Source: Lachnospiraceae bacterium oral taxon 500 (GTDB lineage: Bacteria; Bacillota; Clostridia; Lachnospirales; Vallitaleaceae). From it: DNA of 64,000 nt. A program made the translations under genes and the position numbers. The notes beneath the pieces were generated by a model. The model had not been told where the DNA came from, did not search any database, and saw nothing but the letters and a program-made list of their open reading frames with translations. Every line of letters begins with the position of its first letter. Within the stretch, counting starts at the first letter, position 1. This document shows, piece by piece, positions 1 to 8,071 of this stretch. Location: assembly GCA_002999035.1 (NCBI GenBank), contig CP027241.1, positions 2,173,001-2,237,000 of the forward strand, given 5' to 3'.

Positions 1-1
1 A

Positions 2-319
2 TTGCTGGATTACAACAGAAGTCAAAACTTTAAAATGATACTTGATATGAATGTTACTGACTGGAGCATTAGAGTGATTGACAAAGGCGAAGTCATTGCT
101 ATAATAAAAAATAAGGATAGGGTCGGAGAAAATATAAAAAAGGCATTGTTAAATGCCGGATATGATAATTCCGAAACTATTTTTTGTGATTTTGTATTTG
201 ACGGAAGTTTGCCGGGAACGGCATCGGCATATCGAAAAATAAAAGAAGGAATAGAAGATGTAATAAAAGAGTATAATTACCTATATACTTCAGAAACGGA
301 TTTATCAATAGGAGAATAA
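2..319 (+). CDS. hypothetical protein, 3' part of a gene cut by the window edge
   Basis: The frame is open to the left edge of the window and ends in TAA, so this is probably the C-terminal part of a longer protein; about 105 codons are visible. It is rich in charged residues, has no transmembrane segment and no motif I recognise. The next gene starts 3 nt after its stop, which suggests one transcript. Both genes are more AT-rich than the housekeeping genes that follow. I cannot assign a function. Confidence 0.5.
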   Translation: MLDYNRSQNFKMILDMNVTDWSIRVIDKGEVIAIIKNKDRVGENIKKALLNAGYDNSETIFCDFVFDGSLPGTASAYRKIKEGIEDVIKEYNYLYTSETDLSIGE

Positions 320-322
320 TAA

Positions 323-751
323 ATGAAGAAAAAATTATCGACAGTATTTGTAATAGCAGTAATTGCGGCGGTTATTATTTTATTTAAGTTTGGAAATGGA
401 TTTGGTATTGGATTTGGCATAGGACAAGGAAAAGGAGATGGTAACGCCAAAGAATCGGCTGCACAGAAAGAAGCTTCTAAAATCGAAGATGACCGGGCGA
501 AAGAGGAAGTAAAAAAAGAACAGGGCAGTTCGGAAGATGTCAATAAGGATGCAACATTAAAAGTCAGTGTTGTCGGAAATGAGTATTTTTATGATAATGA
601 TAGAATTTCTTTGGATGATCTTATAAAGAAAATAAAAGAAGTCGAAGGCGATATGATGATCGAGGTAAAAGATGATAATGCGTCATTAAAGGCATATAAC
701 GCCTTGCTGGATAAATTGACGGAGCTGCAAATTCCATTTACAAAACAATAA
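323..751 (+). CDS. small membrane-anchored protein with an ExbD-like C-terminal region
   Basis: The 142-residue protein begins MKKK, followed by one hydrophobic segment (about residues 6-22), a Gly-rich stretch, a highly charged Lys/Glu linker (about 35-75) and a compact C-terminal region from about residue 76. That region has the pattern of ExbD/TolR periplasmic domains: a beta strand (VSVVG), a helix (LDDLIKKI), a strand ending in V-K-D-D and a helix leading to a short last strand. This resemblance is by eye only. No ExbB/TolQ partner is in view. It follows the preceding ORF by 3 nt. An anchored extracytoplasmic protein is the safe description. Confidence 0.55.
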   Translation: MKKKLSTVFVIAVIAAVIILFKFGNGFGIGFGIGQGKGDGNAKESAAQKEASKIEDDRAKEEVKKEQGSSEDVNKDATLKVSVVGNEYFYDNDRISLDDLIKKIKEVEGDMMIEVKDDNASLKAYNALLDKLTELQIPFTKQ

Positions 752-900
752 TTTGTGTCATATCCTTTTATCCGGATCGATTGCCGTTTCGATTCCGGCA
801 CTGGTGATAGACGGTGCGGTGATAGCAAGCGCAGGGTTTTATCCGTCACCGAAATGAAAGAGGTTTTAAAGCAGTACCGGAAAGCTTAAAAGAAAATATA

Positions 901-941
901 AAACAGCAGGCACTAAGATTTTTTCTTGGTGCTTGCTGTTT
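901..941. terminator. bidirectional intrinsic terminator
   Basis: The arms 901-917 and 925-941 (AAACAGCAGGCACTAAG against CTTGGTGCTTGCTGTTT) pair over 17 positions with two G-U wobbles around a 7-nt loop. A T-rich stretch follows on the plus strand and A-rich sequence lies on the other side. It sits between the plus-strand genes on the left and the convergent minus-strand SDR gene, so it can serve both. The 150 bases before it (752-900) show no gene. Confidence 0.75.
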
Positions 942-947
942 CATTTT

Positions 948-1739
948 TCAGGCATACAGCCGCGCGATCAAAAAGAGAACCAATCGCCGGGGCAGCAGTC
1001 TTTGCAGCAGCAGGAACAAATGATACTGCCAGCCGACGGTCTGCACAGGCGGCAGCTTTGCTTTTTGACAGCGCCGGTAAATACAGGCAGCTGTTGCTTC
1101 CGGGCTGAGACCATGTTGTTCGTCATATTCCATTTTAGCGATGGAGCGGACATATGCTTGTTGATATTGAGGATGAAAAGTCATGCTTTTTTGCCGGGCG
1201 GCGGTAAAGCCGGTTTTGGTATCCCCCAGCAAAAAGGTAGAAACTTGAATACCGAACGGGCGAAGTTCCAGCTGCCAGGCCTCTAACAGTTTATTGGCTG
1301 CTGCTTTGGAAGCGGAATAAAAGCTCTGGAAGGGGATAGCCAATTCACCGGCGGCCGAGCTGATCAGAATGATTTTGCCGCGGCTTGGCTTTAATAAAGG
1401 CAAAAACTCCTGTATCGTCAGAAAAACCCCAAAAAAATTGACATCAAACTGTTGTTTGGCGGCACTTAGTTCCGTACCTTCCGTCGGCCCGGCGATTCCG
1501 TATCCGGCGCAACAAATCAACTGCTGAACCGGCCGCCCTTCGGATTGGATGGTTTTGGCGGCTTGCGCCAGTTGTTCCGGGCTGGTTACATCGCAGCAAA
1601 TATGTTTTAAATTCGGCTGCTGCCAATGCGGATTACTGCGGCTTAAAGTATATACAAAATAAGAATGAGCGGCGTAAGTCAGAGCCAGTGCCCGGCCGAT
1701 GCCATTGCTGCCGCCGGTGATAATAATGCTTGGTTTCAC
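948..1739 (-). CDS. short-chain dehydrogenase/reductase (SDR)
   Basis: A classical SDR with a Rossmann fold. It has the nucleotide-binding TGGSNGIG motif at the N-terminus, CCAGYG in the position of the NNAG motif, the SSAAGE strand and the catalytic YSASK pair. The substrate cannot be read from the sequence. The frame extends upstream to an ATG at 1760. That ATG lies in front of a strong ribosome binding site (GGAAGGGGGGAG), however, and a GTG at 1739 sits at the right distance after it, so I place the start at 1739 (263 aa). It ends in a hydrophobic, Arg-rich tail. It is transcribed alone, towards the terminator at 901-941. Confidence 0.85.
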   Translation of the reverse strand: MKPSIIITGGSNGIGRALALTYAAHSYFVYTLSRSNPHWQQPNLKHICCDVTSPEQLAQAAKTIQSEGRPVQQLICCAGYGIAGPTEGTELSAAKQQFDVNFFGVFLTIQEFLPLLKPSRGKIILISSAAGELAIPFQSFYSASKAAANKLLEAWQLELRPFGIQVSTFLLGDTKTGFTAARQKSMTFHPQYQQAYVRSIAKMEYDEQHGLSPEATAACIYRRCQKAKLPPVQTVGWQYHLFLLLQRLLPRRLVLFLIARLYA

Positions 1740-2067
1740 GATACTTCTCCCCCCTTCCATGTGGAAATTACTTTTTCACTTTACCTTGTGCGAAATTTGA
1801 AAAATTAACAAAAGTTTGTATTGTAACCGCGGACAAAACTAAGTATAATAGGAATTGTACCTTATTTCTTTGGAAACCTTAATGGTTCAGCTCGAATTAT
1901 ACGATATCGGAAAGCGGCTGTCAAGGCAGGAACTGTTAGAGCATACAAAAAATGAGCCGGCAGTTTAGGTAACGTAATTCGCTGAAATAAGAAGTAATCA
2001 TGCATTATTGACAATTACTCATGCAGGCGTTAAACCAATAGAGACTTATAGTTAAGGAGTGTGGAGA
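1740..2067. other. intergenic region with a promoter and a doubtful small ORF
   Basis: This 328-base stretch separates the divergent SDR and PAP2 genes. It holds the promoter described at 1821-1849. It also has a 28-codon open frame at 1882-1968 (MVQLELYDIG...), which lacks a good ribosome binding site and may be chance. A good AAGGAG for the PAP2 gene lies at 2054-2059. Nothing else is recognised. Confidence 0.4.
1821..1849 (+). promoter_or_regulatory. sigma-A-type promoter
   Basis: TTGTAA at 1821-1826 and TATAAT at 1844-1849 are separated by exactly 17 bases. The expected start near 1856 leaves a leader of about 210 nt before the PAP2 gene. No gene on the same strand lies nearer except the doubtful 28-codon frame. 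Confidence 0.6.
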
Positions 2068-2613
2068 ATGGTATTATTACAGGAAATGGATGCGGATGTC
2101 TTGATGTGGTTACAGGAAAACCTTCGGCAGGAGGGACTGGATCGAGTTTTTTCTTTTTTTACCCGGCTAGGCAATAACGGTGAACTTTGGATCGCGCTGC
2201 TGGTAGTTCTTTTTATTATTCCGCCCTTTCGGCGGATGGCGCTGACGGCAGCAGCTTCCCTGATCAGCAGCGCTTTGCTGGTTGAATTTGTGATCAAGCC
2301 CTTGGTGGCCAGAGTACGGCCCTATGTAACGGTCGAGGGTTTGTTTAGCCTGGTCGGTCCGGAAAGAAGCTATTCTTTTCCATCCGGCCACAGTGCAACG
2401 GCCTTTGCCGTGGCCTATGTCCTGGCGCGGATGCTGCCGGTTAAGTACGGCGCCCCGATCCTCCTGCTGGCTGCTTTGATGGCCTTCTCCCGACTGTATG
2501 TCGGCGTACATTATCCGACGGATGTGCTGGTCGGAGTGATGGTTGGTGCTTCGGTCGGTGAAACCTGTTATCAGATTCAAAAAGCGCTTGATCGCTCCCG
2601 AGTTAAGGAATAA
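2068..2613 (+). CDS. PAP2-family membrane phosphatase (undecaprenyl-diphosphatase type)
   Basis: Type 2 phosphatidic acid phosphatase with all three family motifs: K77-x6-R84-P85, PSGH (105-108) and S141-R142-x5-H148-x3-D152. The two histidines and the aspartate are the usual catalytic residues, and several hydrophobic helices surround them. Small single-domain PAP2 proteins of this size in Firmicutes (BcrC type) dephosphorylate undecaprenyl pyrophosphate on the outer face, recycling the cell-wall lipid carrier; other lipid phosphates are possible. The frame opens at a GTG at 2059, but AAGGAG at 2054-2059 is placed for the ATG at 2068. It appears monocistronic. Confidence 0.85.
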   Translation: MVLLQEMDADVLMWLQENLRQEGLDRVFSFFTRLGNNGELWIALLVVLFIIPPFRRMALTAAASLISSALLVEFVIKPLVARVRPYVTVEGLFSLVGPERSYSFPSGHSATAFAVAYVLARMLPVKYGAPILLLAALMAFSRLYVGVHYPTDVLVGVMVGASVGETCYQIQKALDRSRVKE

Positions 2614-2628
2614 GGAGTAATTATATTT

Positions 2629-2657
2629 TTGCATTTTCCGCTCAATTATGATATACT
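2629..2657 (+). promoter_or_regulatory. sigma-A-type promoter
   Basis: TTGCAT at 2629-2634 and TATACT at 2652-2657 are spaced by 17 bases. It lies directly after the PAP2 stop and is the best candidate for driving the zinc peptidase gene and possibly hisS, with a leader of about 250 nt. Confidence 0.55.
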
Positions 2658-2918
2658 GAAAAAATCCGGCCGGAAAAGCGCGGTCTTTGCTTTAGCGCGT
2701 AATGCCGGGGTGTTTCGCTGTATTTACGACGGGATAAAACTAAAAAATAAGTAAAAATTGAACTTTACGGTCAATTCTGCCGGCAATGATCTAATCAGAT
2801 ACCTGCTGCGGAAACTGTTAAATAAAAGAAATTCGTTTGAAAAATCAAGCGATAACTGGTTTTGAGTTTGCCTGTTTTGTGGGTAGGAGAACGACAGGCG
2901 GAAAGGAAGAAAATACAT

Positions 2919-3611
2919 ATGGGTTATTATATTGATCCTTATTATTTGATGTTAGTGCTGCCGGCACTGCTGCTGGCGATGATCGCTCAATGGTCGGTGC
3001 AGTCGGCGGTTCGGAAATATTCCAAAATCGGCAATATGGAAGGGATGACCGGAGCGGACGCGGCGCGCCTGATCTTAAACAAAAACGGAATATATGATGT
3101 GGCGGTAACAAATGTCAGCGGCAATTTAACCGATCATTATGATCCGTCGTCAAAAACGGTGCGGCTTTCGGAAGGCGTTTTTGCTTCCCGCTCGCTGGCG
3201 GCGGTGGCGATTGCCGCCCATGAAACCGGCCATGCCATTCAGCATGCGCGGGGCTATAAGCCTTTGGTGCTTAGAACACTGTGCTATCCGGTGGCAAATA
3301 TCGGCTCCAGTTTTGGCATGCCGATGGCAATTTTTGGCTTGATGTTCAGTATTCCTTTTTTGGTTCAGCTGGGGATCATCTTGTTTTCTTTGGCGGTATT
3401 ATTTTATATTATTACGCTGCCGGTGGAAATCAATGCTTCGACTCGGGCGATTGCCTGCATTCGGGAGGAAAATATTTTAGCACCGGAGGAACTGGGCGGG
3501 GCGAAAAAGGTATTGACGGCAGCCGCCATGACCTATGTTGCTTCCGCGGCGGTAGCGATTGCCAACCTTTTGCGGCTGATTCTTTTGGCCAATAATCGGC
3601 GGCGGGATTGA
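2919..3611 (+). CDS. membrane zinc metallopeptidase (YugP-like)
   Basis: Member of the neutral zinc metallopeptidase family typified by B. subtilis YugP. The zinc site HETGH is at residues 101-105, after AAIA and before AIQHARGY. Hydrophobic segments lie near the N-terminus (about 8-25), in the middle (about 125-175) and at the C-terminus, so the enzyme is membrane-embedded. The frame runs back to 2862, but the ATG at 2919 follows GGAAAGGAAG at a proper distance and gives the usual family start MGYYIDPYY. The natural substrate is not known for the family. hisS follows after 148 bases. Confidence 0.85.
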   Translation: MGYYIDPYYLMLVLPALLLAMIAQWSVQSAVRKYSKIGNMEGMTGADAARLILNKNGIYDVAVTNVSGNLTDHYDPSSKTVRLSEGVFASRSLAAVAIAAHETGHAIQHARGYKPLVLRTLCYPVANIGSSFGMPMAIFGLMFSIPFLVQLGIILFSLAVLFYIITLPVEINASTRAIACIREENILAPEELGGAKKVLTAAAMTYVASAAVAIANLLRLILLANNRRRD

Positions 3612-3655
3612 TCCTGCTCGCTTACCGGCAGCCGGGAAGCAATTAGAACAAGGGT

Positions 3656-3725
3656 AAAGCTTCCGTTTTTTGCCGCCAAACGGCCGAGCCGCAAGCCAGG
3701 CTTTTACCGGTAAAACGGAGGCTTT
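3656..3725. promoter_or_regulatory. inverted repeat in the hisS leader
   Basis: AAAGCTTCCGTTTT (3656-3669) and AAAACGGAGGCTTT (3712-3725) are near-perfect inverted copies (one G-U position) enclosing a GC-rich segment. The arms would form a long hairpin just before the hisS ribosome binding site. There is no T-box antiterminator consensus. It could be a leader structure or the terminator of the upstream gene. Confidence 0.35.
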
Positions 3726-3759
3726 TGACATATTATATATAATAGGAAGGAAAAGAAAA

Positions 3760-5028
3760 ATGTTGACAAATGCACCACGAGGAACCTATGACCTCTATGG
3801 GGAAAAATTGAACAGAACCAGAGCGCTGGAAGAAACCATCCGGCAGCTTTGCGCTGATTATGGTTATTCCGAAATTCGAACGCCCATCTTTGAACATACC
3901 GAGTTATTTGCCCGCGGAATGGGTGAGGGGACGGATGTCGTTCAAAAGGAAATGTATACTTTTGAAGATAAAAAAGGCCGCTCCATTACTTTAAAACCGG
4001 AAGGCACGGCCGGGACGGTGCGGGCATATCTGGAGAATAAGCTTTATGCCGATATTCAGCCGGTTAAGCTGTTTTATATCACACCGGCCTTTCGCTATGA
4101 AAAGCCGCAGGCCGGGCGGCTAAGGCAATTCCATCAGTTTGGTGTGGAACTCCTTGGAGCGGAGCATCCGCTGGCGGATGCGGAGGTGATTGCTCTCGGC
4201 TACCGGCTGCTGCAGCGGGCGGGGCTTAAAAAAGTGGTTTTGCATCTCAACAGTTTAGGCGGGGCGGAATCAGCCGCCGCCTATAAAAAAGAACTGCTTC
4301 GCTTTTTGCAGGGCGCACAGGATCAGCTTTGTCCGACCTGCCGGCAGCGCATGGAAAAGAATCCTTTGCGGGTGCTGGACTGCAAAGAAGAAGGCTGTAA
4401 ACAGATGGTAAAAGAGGCGCCGCGGATGCTGGATTACCTGACAGAGCGGGACGCTGCACATTTTGCCGAGGTTCAGGCGCTTTTGCAGGTCATGGAAGTG
4501 CCTTTTGTGATTGATCCCCAGATTGTGCGCGGGCTGGATTATTATACGGGAACGGTTTTTGAGTTTGTGTCCGAGGAAATTGGCGCTCAGTCAACGATTT
4601 GCGGCGGCGGCCGATATGATAATTTAGTCTCTGAGATTGGCGGCGCACCGACGTCGGCAGTTGGCTTCGGCGTAGGAATGGAACGGCTGCTGATGACGAT
4701 GGAAGCCGAACTGGCTCCGGCTGAGAGTGCACCGACTTGTGATTTGTTTATCGGCTATATGGGCGAAGCGGCGATGAAAGAGGCGGTTAAATGGACAGCC
4801 CGGCTGCGGGAAAAGCATATTTCGGCGGTAATGGACTTAAATGCCCGCTCGGTTAAGGCGCAAATGAAATACGCCAACAAGCTGGGGGCGAAGTATGCTT
4901 TTGTTTTAGGCGAATCGGAACTGGAAAGCGGACAGTTGAAGCTGAAAGAAATGGCTAGCGGCCAGGAAATTCCGCTGCGGCTGACGGAGCTGGAAAGCTA
5001 TTTGTTAAAGGCAGAAAGAAAAGCCTGA
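3760..5028 (+). CDS. hisS: histidyl-tRNA synthetase
   Basis: Class II aminoacyl-tRNA synthetase that charges tRNA-His in the cytoplasm. The catalytic core shows motif 1 near the N-terminus (APRGTYDL, then YGYSEIRTPIFE), KPEGTAG, and the HisRS signatures RGLDYYTG and GGGRYDNL. A C-terminal anticodon-binding domain follows from about residue 325. The frame opens at 3670, but the ATG at 3760 follows GGAAGG and gives the normal start MLTNAPRGTYDLYG; length 422 aa is typical. aspS lies downstream, separated by a repeat element. Confidence 0.96.
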   Translation: MLTNAPRGTYDLYGEKLNRTRALEETIRQLCADYGYSEIRTPIFEHTELFARGMGEGTDVVQKEMYTFEDKKGRSITLKPEGTAGTVRAYLENKLYADIQPVKLFYITPAFRYEKPQAGRLRQFHQFGVELLGAEHPLADAEVIALGYRLLQRAGLKKVVLHLNSLGGAESAAAYKKELLRFLQGAQDQLCPTCRQRMEKNPLRVLDCKEEGCKQMVKEAPRMLDYLTERDAAHFAEVQALLQVMEVPFVIDPQIVRGLDYYTGTVFEFVSEEIGAQSTICGGGRYDNLVSEIGGAPTSAVGFGVGMERLLMTMEAELAPAESAPTCDLFIGYMGEAAMKEAVKWTARLREKHISAVMDLNARSVKAQMKYANKLGAKYAFVLGESELESGQLKLKEMASGQEIPLRLTELESYLLKAERKA

Positions 5029-5058
5029 CGGCGAAAATTGAGAACTTTAAGGGGATAA

Positions 5059-5140
5059 CTCAACTGGCCCATGTTGTCATTTTTAGGCAGACCGCCCGCC
5101 CGGGCAGAAAGCGAAACAGTTCGATCAGGGGAAAGTTAAG
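5059..5140. repeat. MITE-like element, copy A (82 bp)
   Basis: It starts CTCAACT and ends GGGGAAAGTTAAG, the terminal inverted repeat shared with the copies at 11993-12093 and 48451-48645. It is flanked by the direct repeat GGGATAA at 5052-5058 and 5141-5147, as expected for a 7-bp target-site duplication. The inside carries the module GCCCGCCCGGGCAGA...TCGATCAGGGG that is also found at 48344-48645. There is no coding capacity. It lies between hisS and aspS. Confidence 0.75.
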
Positions 5141-5211
5141 GGGATAATTAAGACATGCCCTTATATTAAGAGGGCATTGATAGTTTATACACAGAAAGCG
5201 AGGAACAGGGA

Positions 5212-7011
5212 ATGAATGAATCAATGGCAGGCATGAAAAGGACGCATTATGCGGCAGATTTGAGCCTACAAAATGCCGGTCAAAAGGTAACGGTTATGGG
5301 TTGGGTGCAGAAGCGCCGGAACCTGGGCAGCGTTATTTTTTTGGATATTCGGGATCGCAGCGGCTTAATTCAAGTATTTTTAGATGAAACCGTCTTGGGA
5401 GCGGCGGACTTTGCCAAGGGCGAAAAGCTGCGGGCGGAGTTTGTCGTGGCGGTCTGCGGTAACGTTCAGCGGCGCGGTGACGGTGGGGTCAATCCCAATT
5501 TAAAAACCGGTGAAATTGAAATTCAGGCAACGGCGCTGCGGATTTTAAATCAGGCAGAAACGCCGCCGTTTCATATTGAAAACGAGGTCAACGCCAAAGA
5601 AGATTTGCGTTTAAAATATCGTTATTTGGATTTGCGCCGGCCGGTACTGCAAAAAAACTTGTTCCTGCGCCATAAGGTCACAACGGCTGCCCGTGAGTTT
5701 TTAGACAGAGAAGGCTTTTTGGAGATTGAAACACCGATGCTGACCCGTTCCACGCCCGAGGGAGCCAGAGATTATTTGGTGCCCAGTAGAATCAATCAGG
5801 GAATGTTTTACGCACTGCCGCAGTCGCCGCAGATTTTTAAGCAGCTTCTGATGCTGTCCGGCTATGACCGCTATATGCAGATTGCCAAATGCTTCCGGGA
5901 CGAAGATTTACGGGCCGACCGGCAGCCGGAGTTTACCCAGATTGATATGGAACTGAGCTTTGTGACCCAGGAAGATATCATTGATTTAAATGAGCGTCTG
6001 CTGCAATATATTTTTAAAAAGGTAATGGATATGGATATTGCCATTCCTTTTAAGCGGATTACCTATCAGGAAGCAATGGAGCGGTTCGGTTCGGATAAGC
6101 CGGATATGCGCTTTGGTCTGGAATTAAAGGATCTGGCGGAAGTAGCTGCCGGCTGCGGCTTTTCTGTCTTTGCCGATACCATTAAAAACGGCGGCAGTGT
6201 CCGGGCGATTAACGCTAAGGGAATGGCTGATTTGCCCAGAAAGCAGATTGATGCTTTAACCGAGCTGTGTAAATATCACGGCGCTAAGGGCATGGCCTAT
6301 CTGGCGGTTAAGGAAGAGATAAAATCATCGTTTGCTAAGTTTTTAACCGATGCCGAAATTGAAAAAATCCGGCAATTAACCGAAGCGGAAAACGGCGATT
6401 TGATTTTAGTGGTGGCTGACCGGCCGGAAGTGGTCTTTAACGTGCTGGGCGAGCTGCGGCTGGAACTGGCTAGACGGCTCAATTATATGGATAAGAATGT
6501 GTATGATTTTGTTTGGGTCACGGAATTTCCGCTGCTAGAATGGAGCGAGGAGCAGAACCGGTTTATGGCCAAGCATCACCCCTTTACTACCCCGATGGAG
6601 GAGGATATTCCGCTGCTGGATACCGATCCGGGTAAAGTGCGGGCGGTTGCCTATGATATTTGCTTAAACGGCAATGAATTGGGCGGCGGGAGCCTTCGGA
6701 TTTATCATCGGGATTTGCAGGAAAAAATGTTTGAGGCGCTGGGCTTTACCAAAGAAGAAGCCTACGAGCGGTTCGGCTTTTTGCTGGATGCTTTCCAGTA
6801 TGGAGTGCCGCCGCATGGCGGGCTGGCATATGGTCTTGACCGGATGGTTATGCTGATGGCCAAGGCGGATTCCATCCGCGAGGTGATTGCCTTTCCTAAA
6901 GTCAAAGACGCGTCCGACCCGATGTCGGACGCACCGAATATCGTTGAGGAAAAGCAGCTGAAGGAATTGGGAATTCAGGTGATTAAACCGGCAGACAAAG
7001 GGGGAAATTAA
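5212..7011 (+). CDS. aspS: aspartyl-tRNA synthetase
   Basis: Class IIb synthetase of bacterial type, 599 aa. It has the N-terminal OB-fold anticodon-binding domain (VTVMGWVQKRRNLG), the catalytic core with KYRYLDLRRP, the motif 2 region CFRDEDLRADRQPEFTQID, the bacterial GAD insert domain in the middle, and motif 3 GGLAYGLDR near the C-terminus. It charges tRNA-Asp; whether it is discriminating cannot be seen. The start ATG follows GAGGAACAGGGA. A short hairpin (ATGCCCT 5155-5161 with AGGGCAT 5171-5177) lies just before the ribosome binding site. Confidence 0.96.
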   Translation: MNESMAGMKRTHYAADLSLQNAGQKVTVMGWVQKRRNLGSVIFLDIRDRSGLIQVFLDETVLGAADFAKGEKLRAEFVVAVCGNVQRRGDGGVNPNLKTGEIEIQATALRILNQAETPPFHIENEVNAKEDLRLKYRYLDLRRPVLQKNLFLRHKVTTAAREFLDREGFLEIETPMLTRSTPEGARDYLVPSRINQGMFYALPQSPQIFKQLLMLSGYDRYMQIAKCFRDEDLRADRQPEFTQIDMELSFVTQEDIIDLNERLLQYIFKKVMDMDIAIPFKRITYQEAMERFGSDKPDMRFGLELKDLAEVAAGCGFSVFADTIKNGGSVRAINAKGMADLPRKQIDALTELCKYHGAKGMAYLAVKEEIKSSFAKFLTDAEIEKIRQLTEAENGDLILVVADRPEVVFNVLGELRLELARRLNYMDKNVYDFVWVTEFPLLEWSEEQNRFMAKHHPFTTPMEEDIPLLDTDPGKVRAVAYDICLNGNELGGGSLRIYHRDLQEKMFEALGFTKEEAYERFGFLLDAFQYGVPPHGGLAYGLDRMVMLMAKADSIREVIAFPKVKDASDPMSDAPNIVEEKQLKELGIQVIKPADKGGN

Positions 7012-7064
7012 AGGTTTCATATATCGAAAAAGACTACGGCTGGTTGTATACCACACAGAAACAG

Positions 7065-7100
7065 GAAGTGTTTTAACTGCGAAAAGGAGACTTCTTTTTT
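7065..7100 (+). terminator. possible terminator after aspS
   Basis: GAAGT (7065-7069) pairs with ACTTC (7090-7094), with TTTT/AAAA pairs inside, and T6 follows at 7095-7100. The stem is weak but the position after aspS fits. Confidence 0.45.
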
Positions 7101-7116
7101 GGCAAGTTAAGTTTAA

Positions 7117-7156
7117 GATTAAGGGCGGCTGGATGATTGTACAGTTGCCCTTAATC
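7117..7156. repeat. 10-bp perfect inverted repeat
   Basis: GATTAAGGGC (7117-7126) and GCCCTTAATC (7147-7156) are perfect inverted copies with a 20-base loop. The element has no T-run and lies upstream of the toxin-antitoxin promoter. Its role is unknown. Confidence 0.5.
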
Positions 7157-7234
7157 CATTGTGTGTCTTTACTAAAAGGCTTTGTAATTGCGATACATGT
7201 AAAATTGATTTTTGTGTTTCTGGCAGTAATGGAC

Positions 7235-7263
7235 TTGATTGTTATAATAATATATGATATATT
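7235..7263 (+). promoter_or_regulatory. likely promoter of the toxin-antitoxin pair
   Basis: TTGATT (7235-7240) and TATATT (7258-7263) are 17 bases apart and end 37 bases before the antitoxin ATG. The region is very AT-rich, so other registers are possible. Confidence 0.4.
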
Positions 7264-7300
7264 TGTATTGCGAATAACTTCAACTGAAGGAGGTATAAAT

Positions 7301-7597
7301 ATGGCAAGTGAATTGATTCAACTTCGAGTAGATGATACTTTAAAGCAGGAGGCCGCAGATATTTATTCTCAACTTGGTCTTGATTTGCCGACGGCAATTC
7401 GTATGTTTTTGACTCGGTCGGTACAGGTTCGTGGGATTCCCTTTAGCATGACACTTCCGAGTGAGGATTATAAAGCATTAACCGCTGTTGAGGCGGCGAA
7501 ACGGATTAGTAAAAAAGCGCAGGAAAATGGTACAGCGAATATGACAATGGATGAGATTGATGCAGAAATTGCCGCCTACAGGAGCAAGAGAACATGA
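7301..7597 (+). CDS. RelB/DinJ-type antitoxin
   Basis: 98-residue ribbon-helix-helix antitoxin. The N-terminal LIQLRVDDTLKQEA strand and helix, then LGLDLPTAIRMFLTRSV and GIPF, match the RelB/DinJ pattern; the C-terminal part (TMDEIDAEIAAYR) is the usual toxin-wrapping tail. The protein would bind its own promoter and neutralise the downstream toxin. The frame is open from 7133, but GAAGGAGG before the ATG at 7301 fixes the start. Its stop overlaps the start of the toxin gene (ATGA). The partner is damaged (see 7594), so this may be an orphan antitoxin. Confidence 0.85.
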   Translation: MASELIQLRVDDTLKQEAADIYSQLGLDLPTAIRMFLTRSVQVRGIPFSMTLPSEDYKALTAVEAAKRISKKAQENGTANMTMDEIDAEIAAYRSKRT

Positions 7598-7834
7598 CAA
7601 AACTGTACGCGGTAATTGATACAAATGTATTGGTGTCGGCACTATTACGCTGGGATTCGCTTCCAGGAGCTGTCATGGAGCAAGCCTTGATGGGCGGAAT
7701 TATTCCTGTCTTAAGTGATGAGATTATAGAAGAATATAGAGAAGTGCTGGCAAGAAAAAAGTTTTGCTTTTCCTTTAAAGGCTTTTGTAGTAACGCCGCG
7801 TGAAATGTTGACAATTTTGAAGGGGAAAGAATAA
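7594..7834 (+). pseudogene. frameshifted, truncated PIN-domain toxin
   Basis: The intact frame reads 69 codons and starts like PIN-family toxins of the RelB-linked type (YAVIDTNVLVSALL, then LSDEIIEEYREVLARKKF), with the first catalytic Asp in DTN. It then runs into a stop. Removing one T from the TTTT run at about 7763-7766 restores a family-like continuation (KFAFPLKAFVVTPREM) to a TAA at 7832-7834, still far short of a full PIN domain with its other acidic residues. The gene is therefore both shifted and shortened and is unlikely to encode an active RNase. It overlaps the antitoxin stop by 4 bases. Confidence 0.7.
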
Positions 7835-8071
7835 CTTAATTTCTTTTGTGCTTTTTGCATTTTGTGGATAGCCATCTTGTATTTTTTAGATTTTGTTGCA
7901 AAGGATTCGGCAAAATGATATACTGCTTTTAAACATTCCAGAGGAAACGACATTAAAACTTCGTTTTGAGTGAAATGAACTGATAATTTAAGTTCTATAT
8001 TTTTCCAAACAGGAGAAAGGAAGGGGCACGATGTCGTTTATATTAAGTTTTTAGATGCCGGGAGGGAAAAC

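Noticed and set aside
7711-7953. 80-codon minus-strand frame over the toxin remnant
   Set aside because: No ribosome binding site; overlaps the decayed PIN coding sequence and AT-rich non-coding DNA.
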